Shown here: piece after piece, positions 22,960-28,254 of the stretch
How positions within the stretch are numbered: position 1 is the first letter of the stretch
Layout: the number at the start of each line of letters is the position of its first letter
DNA from: G020350405 sp964513655
GTDB lineage: Bacteria; Planctomycetota; Phycisphaerae; Sedimentisphaerales; Anaerobacaceae
Direction: 5' to 3'
Assembly: GCA_964513655.1 (NCBI GenBank)
Contig: CAZENQ010000040.1
Span: 1 to 28,254 of the forward strand
Length of the DNA stretch: 28,254 nt
Made by a program: the position numbers and the translations under genes
Notes under the pieces: model-generated
The model's input: only the letters and a program-made list of their open reading frames with translations
The model's database searches: none
What the model was told of the DNA's origin: nothing

Positions 22960-25011
22960 ATGTGCCCGAGGTCTTTAATTGGGTTTGCTTTTCTGAGTAT
23001 AAGTGCCGCCGTTTGCGTAGCGGCCCCTGGCGACCAGACTCATCCATTTTCGGTCCACGATATATTGGCGATGGAGAGGATTTCGGACCCGCAGGTTTCG
23101 CCGGACGGCGAGTGGATTGTCTTTGTTCTGCGGAGGACCGACCTTGAAGAGAATCTTGGGCGGACTGACCTTTGGCTGGTCCGTGTAGATGGCACGGGAC
23201 TCAGGCATCTGACATCGCATCCGGAAAAGGATTCTAATCCCCGCTGGGCACACGACGGAAAGATCATATGGTTTCTTTCAAAACGGTCGGAGTCGTCACA
23301 GGTCTGGCGGATAAGAATCGACGGTGGTGAGGCGGAGCAGGTTACGGACCTGCCTCTGGATGTTGGCAATCTGGTTGTCTCTCGTGATGGGCAGCACATC
23401 GCTTTTACGATGGAGGTTTTTGTGGACTGCGACAGTATCGAGTGCACAAAGGACAGACTCGACGAAACCGAGAACAGAAAGGCGAGCGGGCGGATTTATG
23501 AGCGAATATTTGTTCGGCACTGGGACACGTGGAAGGACGGGCGGCGTTCGCACTTGTTTGTGATGCCGGCAAAAGGAGGAGAGCTGGTGGATGTGATGGT
23601 TGGTATGGACGCCGATACACCTTCGAAGCCCTTTGGCGGGCCAGCTGAAATTACTTTCACGCCGAACGGCAAGGGAATTATCTTTGCCGCACGGGATGTG
23701 GGGCGGGAGGAACCGTGGTCGACGGACCTTGACCTGTACTTAGCGCCCATTGATGGGGCTAAGCCGCCAAGATGTCTGACCGAGAAAAATCAGGCATGGG
23801 ATACAGGTCCGGTTTTCTCACCTGATGGCAAGACACTCGCATATTTGGCTATGGTCAGGCCGAGGTACGAATCGGACCGGTTCAGAATAATTCTTAAACC
23901 CTGGCCGAAGGGAAAAGAGCGGGTCTTGACGGAGGATTGGGACAGAAGTCCCTCGTCAATCTTTTGGGCGCCGGACTGCCGAACCATCTATGCAAGGGCA
24001 ACTAACACAGGGCAGAAATCTCTCTTCGCCATCGATGCAAAGACCGGCGAAGTTCGTACCGTGGTCAAAGACGGCTATGTCAGTTCGCCACGCGCGGCAG
24101 GTGAAAAGATTATTTACGGGATGGATAATCTCAAGTCGCCGGTCGAATTGTACTCGGTCAGACCCGACGGCAGTGATGTACGCAAAATAACCAAAATCAA
24201 TGCAGAAAAAATCGCTGCCGCCCGGATGGGGGACTATGAGCAGTTTTCTTTCGAAGGATGGAACGATGAAAAGGTTTACTGCTATGTGGTAAAGCCGGCG
24301 GATTTTGATGCGAGCAAAAAGTATCCGGTGGCGTTTTTGATTCACGGAGGGCCGCAGGGTTCTTTCGGGAACCATTTCCATTATCGGTGGAACCCGCAGG
24401 TGTATGCCGGGGCAGGTTATGCGGCGGTCATGGTGGACTTTCACGGCTCGACAGGATACGGCCAGGAGTTCACCGACTCCATCAGGGGCGACTGGGGCGG
24501 CAAGCCGTTAGTGGATTTGCAGAAGGGTCTCGCCGCTGCGCTAAAGCGCTATCAGTGGATGGACGGCGAGAGGGTGGGCGCTTTAGGGGCCTCATTCGGC
24601 GGGTATATGATTAACTGGATAGCGGGCAAATGGCCGGAGGGTTTTAAGTGTCTGGTCAATCATGCCGGCAATCTGGATGAGCGTCTGGCTTATTTCGATA
24701 CGGAAGAATTGTGGTTTCCAGAGTGGGACCATCTTGGGACACCGTGGGAGAATCCTGAAAGCTATGAGAAGCACAACCCTGTCAATTTGGTTAACAACTG
24801 GAGGACACCGATGCTGGTTATTCACGGCGCGAATGATTTTCGCGTGGTGGATACGCAGGGGCTGTCTACATTTAACGCTCTGCAGCGGCTCGGCATTGAA
24901 AGTAAGCTGCTGTACTTTCCCGATGAAGGGCACTGGGTAAACAAGCCGGCAAACTCAATCCTCTGGCACGAGACGGTCCTCGGCTGGCTCGACCAGTGGA
25001 CGAAAGAATAA
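22960..25011 (+). CDS. exported S9-family serine peptidase (DPP5/acylaminoacyl-peptidase type)
   Basis: A 683-residue peptidase with a Sec signal peptide (LIGFAFLSISAAVCVAA, cut near 22). The N-terminal part is a beta-propeller with repeated SPDGEWIVFV, SRDGQHIAFT, FTPNGKGIIFA and FSPDGKTLAYL blades (TolB/WD40-like), about 35-400. The alpha/beta-hydrolase domain follows, with FLIHGGPQGS and the triad Ser545 in GASFGGY, Asp626 in GANDFRV and His658 in EGHWVN. This is the usual S9C arrangement: the enzyme trims short peptides that fit the propeller tunnel. AAAGGGGAAAATT precedes the ATG. The gene stands between the sensor kinase and coaD with its own short intergenic regions, and I see no clear promoter. 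It probably acts in the periplasm on peptides from outside. Confidence 0.92.
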   Translation: MCPRSLIGFAFLSISAAVCVAAPGDQTHPFSVHDILAMERISDPQVSPDGEWIVFVLRRTDLEENLGRTDLWLVRVDGTGLRHLTSHPEKDSNPRWAHDGKIIWFLSKRSESSQVWRIRIDGGEAEQVTDLPLDVGNLVVSRDGQHIAFTMEVFVDCDSIECTKDRLDETENRKASGRIYERIFVRHWDTWKDGRRSHLFVMPAKGGELVDVMVGMDADTPSKPFGGPAEITFTPNGKGIIFAARDVGREEPWSTDLDLYLAPIDGAKPPRCLTEKNQAWDTGPVFSPDGKTLAYLAMVRPRYESDRFRIILKPWPKGKERVLTEDWDRSPSSIFWAPDCRTIYARATNTGQKSLFAIDAKTGEVRTVVKDGYVSSPRAAGEKIIYGMDNLKSPVELYSVRPDGSDVRKITKINAEKIAAARMGDYEQFSFEGWNDEKVYCYVVKPADFDASKKYPVAFLIHGGPQGSFGNHFHYRWNPQVYAGAGYAAVMVDFHGSTGYGQEFTDSIRGDWGGKPLVDLQKGLAAALKRYQWMDGERVGALGASFGGYMINWIAGKWPEGFKCLVNHAGNLDERLAYFDTEELWFPEWDHLGTPWENPESYEKHNPVNLVNNWRTPMLVIHGANDFRVVDTQGLSTFNALQRLGIESKLLYFPDEGHWVNKPANSILWHETVLGWLDQWTKE

Positions 25012-25048
25012 GCAGCCTAGGTTATTCAGATGCGATGCGCGAAGCGGT

Positions 25049-25076
25049 TTGACCTGTGGGATGTTTTGGGTATAAT
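25049..25076 (+). promoter_or_regulatory. sigma-70 promoter of coaD
   Basis: -35 TTGACC (25049-25054), a 16-base spacer and a perfect -10 TATAAT (25071-25076). The start near 25083 fits the coaD ATG at 25104 and excludes the longer frame from 25056. Confidence 0.8.
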
Positions 25077-25103
25077 AGCCGCTTTGAAATAAGAGGTGCA
25101 GGA

Positions 25104-25607
25104 ATGGCCAAGAAACATGTAAGGGCGATTTTTCCCGGCTCGTTCGACCCGATTACAAACGGGCATCTGGATGTTATTAAACGCGGCATAGAGCTCTTTG
25201 ACGAGCTTATCATTGCAGTGGGGCGAAGCCCCATAAAGAATCCGCTGTTCACGCCCGACGAGCAGGTGGAGATGATTGCCGAACTGGTGGCGGATATACC
25301 GGGGGTCTCGGTGGAGAGCTTTGACGGGCTGACGGTTGAATACGCAGCCGAAAAAAAGGCTGACGTTATTCTGCGCGGTCTGCGGAGCCTTACGGACGTG
25401 CAATATGAGTTCAAGCTTGCCATGACCAATCGGGCCGTGACGGGGATTGAAACTGTCTTTATTATGACCAGTGAGGAATACGGCTTCACCAGTTCGACCC
25501 TGATTCGCGAAGTCGCTTCATTGGGCGGCAACGTCTCAAAGCTGATTCCGAAGAATATCTACGACCACGTGCGAGAACGACTTGAAAAATTAAAAAATCA
25601 ACAGTAA
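25104..25607 (+). CDS. coaD: phosphopantetheine adenylyltransferase
   Basis: Catalyses the fourth step of coenzyme A synthesis, joining AMP from ATP to 4'-phosphopantetheine. The 167-residue protein has the nucleotidyltransferase signature FPGSFDPITNGHLDVI with the TxGH motif. It also has DELIIAVGRSPIKNPLFT, DVILRGLRSLTDVQYEF with the RGxR-type substrate loop, and the second ATP site GFTSSTLIREVA. Length and order match the hexameric bacterial family. GAGGTGCAGGA forms the ribosome site before ATG 25104, and the upstream in-frame ATG is inside the promoter. A PTPS-family gene follows after 59 bases and may be in the same transcript. Confidence 0.95.
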   Translation: MAKKHVRAIFPGSFDPITNGHLDVIKRGIELFDELIIAVGRSPIKNPLFTPDEQVEMIAELVADIPGVSVESFDGLTVEYAAEKKADVILRGLRSLTDVQYEFKLAMTNRAVTGIETVFIMTSEEYGFTSSTLIREVASLGGNVSKLIPKNIYDHVRERLEKLKNQQ

Positions 25608-25666
25608 GTTGGGCCGCGGGCATGCAGCTTACAAGGTAGTTCTCGCGGGGCGACAGGAGTTTTGTT

Positions 25667-26038
25667 TTGTTTACGGTCAGCATCGAAACGTACTTTTGGG
25701 CGTCACATCAGTTGGTCCTGCCAGACGGCTCAAAAGAACCGCAGCACCAGCACAACTGGGCGGTCACCGCCGAAGTAGGCAGCAGCGAGCTTAACAGCAT
25801 GGGACTCGTCATGGATTTTTACCGGCTCAAGGCACTGGTCCATAACATCGTATCTGAGCTCGATGACACAGCCATGGAGAGAATCGATTATTTTCAGCGG
25901 AACAGCTCATCGGCTGAGAACCTGGCCAGATATATATATGAGCAACTCGAACCCAAGCTGCCCAAGGGCGTAAAACTTCAATCCATCTGGGTAGGCGAGG
26001 AGCAGGGCAGTTCCGCAAAATTCAGCAAGGATGGTTAA
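25667..26038 (+). CDS. 6-pyruvoyl-tetrahydropterin synthase family protein, PTPS-III-like motif
   Basis: A 123-residue T-fold enzyme acting on dihydroneopterin triphosphate. Zinc ligands are His14 (FWASHQL) and His27/His29 (HQHNW). The pterin-anchoring Glu lies in IWVGEEQG, and VMDFYRLK is the usual helix start. The catalytic Cys found four residues before the HxH in QueD is absent; instead Glu24 stands three residues before it (E-x2-H-x-H). That spacing is the PTPS-III type, which makes 6-hydroxymethyl-dihydropterin for folate and can replace FolB. The middle Gly of HGH is Gln here. Queuosine (QueD) function is therefore less likely. The start is TTG with AGGAG eight bases upstream; no ATG fits. 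Confidence 0.8.
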   Translation: MFTVSIETYFWASHQLVLPDGSKEPQHQHNWAVTAEVGSSELNSMGLVMDFYRLKALVHNIVSELDDTAMERIDYFQRNSSSAENLARYIYEQLEPKLPKGVKLQSIWVGEEQGSSAKFSKDG

Positions 26039-26191
26039 GGCCGCCGGCTGGCCAAGGGACAAACAGGCAAATCGGCCTACAGGAACCCTTCAAATTTGAC
26101 GATTATCTAAGAAGGGAATTCTCGTAAAATCGATGTATAAACCGGCCCGCAAGCAGACCGGCAAATTTAGCAACACCTTAAGGCGGAATTC

Positions 26192-26200
26192 TGTTATAAT
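26192..26200 (+). promoter_or_regulatory. extended -10 promoter of mcsA
   Basis: TGTTATAAT combines the TGn extension with a perfect -10 (26195-26200), 20 bases before the mcsA ATG. No matching -35 is seen, as expected for this class. A similar GGAATTCTCGTAAAAT stands about 70 bases upstream. Confidence 0.55.
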
Positions 26201-26220
26201 AGGTAAAAGGGCATACTTGC

Positions 26221-26718
26221 ATGTATTGTCAGAATTGCCAAAAAAACGAAGCGACCATTCATCTGACCGAGATAACGGAGGGGCTGCGTACCGAGACGCA
26301 TCTCTGTGAGCACTGCGCGCAGGACGAGGGTATAGCGGTCAAGAGCCAGCTATCCATAAATGAGCTGCTGAGCAACCTGCTTGCCACCCAGCCGTCGGAC
26401 GACGAACTGTTTACCGATGGCAAGCAAAACATCTCGTGCCCGCACTGCGGCTGCACGTTAGAGCAATTCACCAAGGACGCGGTGCTGGGTTGTCCTTATG
26501 ATTATGAGGTTTTTGAGAAATCGCTCTCGTCCCTTATCAAGAAGGCCCACAACGGCAAAACAACCCACTGCGGCAAGGTCCCCTCAAAAACATCAACAGA
26601 TACAAAAAAGCAAATAGAGCTTATGAAGCTGCGACGAGACCTGGAAGCTGCCGTGCAGAACGAAGATTACGAACTGGCGGCCGAATTGCGGGACAAAATA
26701 AATCAGCGCGAAAAGTAA
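26221..26718 (+). CDS. mcsA: protein-arginine kinase activator McsA
   Basis: Zinc-binding partner that activates the arginine kinase McsB in protein quality control. The 165-residue protein begins MYCQNCQKNEATIHLTEI, with CxxC pairs at C3/C6 and C29/C32 (LCEHCAQDEG). A second cluster, SCPHCGCTL, is followed by the standard YDYEVFEKSLSSLIKKAH segment. The C-terminal UVR domain (about 128-163, LMKLRRDLEAAVQNEDYELAAELRDKI) is the Uvr-type helical hairpin. All parts of Bacillus McsA are present in order. AAAGGG is the likely ribosome site. mcsB starts 30 bases after the stop, so the pair forms an operon; ctsR and clpC of the Firmicutes cluster are not here. Confidence 0.93.
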   Translation: MYCQNCQKNEATIHLTEITEGLRTETHLCEHCAQDEGIAVKSQLSINELLSNLLATQPSDDELFTDGKQNISCPHCGCTLEQFTKDAVLGCPYDYEVFEKSLSSLIKKAHNGKTTHCGKVPSKTSTDTKKQIELMKLRRDLEAAVQNEDYELAAELRDKINQREK

Positions 26719-26748
26719 AAAACGAAATACACAACGCTATAATCAGAT

Positions 26749-27873
26749 ATGAAGCTGACCGACATAAGTGGTAATATAAACGAATGGTTTGACGGCACAG
26801 GACCGCTTGCCGATATCGTCATATCCTCGCGTATTCGTCTGGCCAGGAACGTAGCGGGGCACAAGTTCCTCAGCCGCTGCTCTGCCGCTGAGAAATCCGA
26901 GATACTAAAGAAGCTCCGAGACACTCTGATGTCGCTGGAGCTCGGGGACAAGATTTCCTATTTGAGTGTGGACAAGACCCCTCTTCTTGGCAGACATTTT
27001 CTTGTGGAAAGGCACCTAATCAGCCGGCATCACGCCTTCGGCAAGGGGCCTCGCGGAGCGGTCATAGCCGAGCGGGAGTTTTTCACAGCAATGATAAACG
27101 AAGAGGACCATCTGCGAATCCAGGTGCTAAAAGGCGGCTGCCAGCTAAGCCAATGCGCCGAGCAGATAAACCACATCGACGACATGATAGAGCAAAAGGT
27201 CGATTACGCCTTTAGCCCGCGTTATGGGTACCTGACGGCCTGTCCGACCAATCTGGGCACAGGGATAAGGGTTTCGGTAATGCTGCATCTGCCAGCGTTG
27301 AAGATGACCGGCCAAATCGACAAATTCTTAAATGCGACAAGGGACATGGGGCTGGCCGTGCGGGGCCTGTTCGGCGAAGGCACCGAGGCGGCGGGCGATT
27401 TCTATCAGATATCCAATCAGGTAACGCTCGGGATCTCGGAGTCGGATATCGTCTCACTGTTTGAAAACGCCGTTATCCCGGAGATTGTCGAATACGAAAA
27501 TGCGGCGAGGAACCGGCTGCTATCAAAGGAGCCGGACGTGCTTGACGACAAAATCTCGCGGGCGATGGCGCTGCTGCGAAATGCCCATCTGATAAGTTCT
27601 CAGGAGGCGCTGTTTTTGTTAAGTCACCTGCGGATGGGCATTAATATGCGCGAGCGTATGGGCGCTTCGACCCCCGCAATAAAAAAACTGTCCGAGCTAA
27701 GCGATGCCAGCAGAGGCACGGATAAGCCCGAGGCGCTTTCCATTACGACAATAAATCGGCTGTTTATGCTCACCCAGCCCGCGCATCTGCAGTTAAACTA
27801 CGGAAAAGCACTGGGCCCGGAACGCAGAGACGCACTCAGGGCTGAAATTATCCGCTCGGCACTCAACGGATAA
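26749..27873 (+). CDS. mcsB: protein-arginine kinase McsB
   Basis: Phosphorylates arginine residues of damaged proteins to mark them for Clp degradation. The 374-residue protein has the phosphagen-kinase catalytic fold: IVISSRIRLARNV (nucleotide phosphate binding), FVERH-like FLVERHLISRH, EEDHLRIQ (NEEDHLRI-type catalytic Glu), YLTACPTNLGTGIRVSVMLHLP with the active-site Cys, and a helical C-terminal part. The McsB-specific pArg-binding motif RDxxRA is present as RRDALRAEI near the C-terminus, so allosteric control by phospho-arginine is probably retained. No substrate-specificity N-domain of creatine kinases is seen. It is co-transcribed with mcsA, and the dnaK start 248 bases downstream completes a protein-quality-control neighbourhood. 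Confidence 0.95.
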   Translation: MKLTDISGNINEWFDGTGPLADIVISSRIRLARNVAGHKFLSRCSAAEKSEILKKLRDTLMSLELGDKISYLSVDKTPLLGRHFLVERHLISRHHAFGKGPRGAVIAEREFFTAMINEEDHLRIQVLKGGCQLSQCAEQINHIDDMIEQKVDYAFSPRYGYLTACPTNLGTGIRVSVMLHLPALKMTGQIDKFLNATRDMGLAVRGLFGEGTEAAGDFYQISNQVTLGISESDIVSLFENAVIPEIVEYENAARNRLLSKEPDVLDDKISRAMALLRNAHLISSQEALFLLSHLRMGINMRERMGASTPAIKKLSELSDASRGTDKPEALSITTINRLFMLTQPAHLQLNYGKALGPERRDALRAEIIRSALNG

Positions 27874-28045
27874 CGGACTATAAGCACATAAGTCATGTCC
27901 CTGTTAAGGACGCACGTCGCACACTATTTCATCTGCCAAAATGGCACTATAGGTGTGCCGCTAAAGCATTAAGAACATTACAAATTGAATCTAACCTTTT
28001 GCCATTAAACGCCTTAAGTGCATCAAGCCAATCAGGCCATGCAAC

Positions 28046-28061
28046 TGGCACAGGTTTTGCA
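28046..28061 (+). promoter_or_regulatory. sigma-54-type -24/-12 promoter before dnaK
   Basis: TGGCAC-N5-TTGCA (28046-28061) matches the sigma-54 consensus at all eleven defined positions, with the GG and GC doublets ten bases apart. It predicts a start near 28072, about 50 bases before the dnaK ATG. No CIRCE repeat (TTAGCACTC) is visible in the interval. The small hairpin TGCCA-AAA-TGGCA lies further upstream (about 27937-27949). Confidence 0.65.
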
Positions 28062-28121
28062 CATCGAAAAGGTGGAAGGTTTACATACTGGGAAAGTTAT
28101 AAAAGCGAAAGGAAACTGACT

Positions 28122-28254
28122 ATGGCTAAGATAATTGGAATAGACCTTGGAACCACAAACTCCGTGGTGGCCGTGATGGAGGGCACATCACCGAAAGTCC
28201 TGATTAACTCTTCGGGCTCGCGGCTGACGCCTTCGGTGGTCGGCTTTACCGACA
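28122..28254 (+). CDS. dnaK: molecular chaperone DnaK, 5' part only (cut by window end)
   Basis: The first 44 codons of the Hsp70 chaperone are present; the gene runs off the window. AKIIGIDLGTTNSVVAVMEG is the phosphate-1 nucleotide-binding loop of the actin-like ATPase domain, and SGSRLTPSVVGFTD continues the family pattern. AAAGGA lies nine bases before the ATG. Whether grpE or dnaJ follow cannot be seen. The upstream region contains a sigma-54-type promoter, which would be an unusual way to drive dnaK. Confidence 0.95.
   Translation, partial: MAKIIGIDLGTTNSVVAVMEGTSPKVLINSSGSRLTPSVVGFTD

Noticed and set aside
27874..28121. CIRCE element or sigma-32-type promoter before dnaK
   Set aside because: No TTAGCACTC/GAGTGCTAA pair and no CTTGAA...CCCCAT-type boxes could be found; the sigma-54-type site is the only clear signal.
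1..28254. tRNA, rRNA, CRISPR array or insertion sequence
   Set aside because: Looked for T-arm patterns (GGTTCGA/GTTCAAATC), regularly spaced direct repeats and transposase or terminal inverted repeats on both strands; none was found. The 16S-like segment at 13605-13620 is only 11 bases.

Overview
The window looks like a chromosomal segment of a Planctomycetota-type bacterium, probably Phycisphaerae-like. This rests on gene content, not on a marker gene. It has prepilin-signal proteins of the H-x9-DG kind, a secreted FAD-dependent oxidoreductase beside a GH50-type agarase lipoprotein, a lipoprotein redoxin ending in KPYGCSVKYAR, and McsA-McsB-DnaK. Almost all genes lie on the + strand, and that strand is G-rich.

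Region by region. 1-3.97 kb is a mixed accessory stretch: a small membrane protein, a minus-strand pair of three-Cys-motif genes (DUF5131/Gp37-Gp68 family plus TcmP), a pseudopilin-like protein with an extra C-terminal part, and a STAS-domain protein followed by a good terminator. 4.25-6.74 kb is a tight four-gene operon of phage character: an ABC-type ATPase and a GNAT enzyme, which together resemble a split version of the ATPase-acetyltransferase fusion COG2401 (Mom-like acyltransferase), then a ParB/Srx-fold protein and a small HTH protein that could be a terminase small subunit. A clear terminase large subunit lies at 12.0-13.5 kb. It is separated from that operon by a probable noncoding transcript, rpiB, an FAD oxidoreductase and the GH50-like enzyme. 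No portal, capsid or integrase is present. 13.5-16.0 kb is gene-poor and rich in small-RNA signals: a plus-strand promoter-to-terminator RNA, a convergent minus-strand transcript encoding a 21-residue peptide, two homologous minus-strand hairpin-terminators with identical 28-nt CU-rich loops, and a compact three-way-junction-like fold. A type II secretion pseudopilin gene sits among them.

The right half is core genome. It holds a periplasmic redox set (redoxin lipoprotein, HEAT-repeat protein, MsrB lipoprotein, terminator), a membrane protein, aspS followed closely by a heme-c-type sensor kinase, an exported S9 peptidase, coaD and a PTPS-family gene, mcsA-mcsB, and the 5' end of dnaK behind an excellent sigma-54-type promoter.

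The best candidate for an undescribed system is the ATPase + Mom-like GNAT + ParB + terminase set, read here as a DNA-hypermodification or packaging-protection module. The second is the cluster of small transcripts with CU-rich loops. Both are inferences from sequence and need comparison across genomes and RNA or DNA chemistry to confirm.
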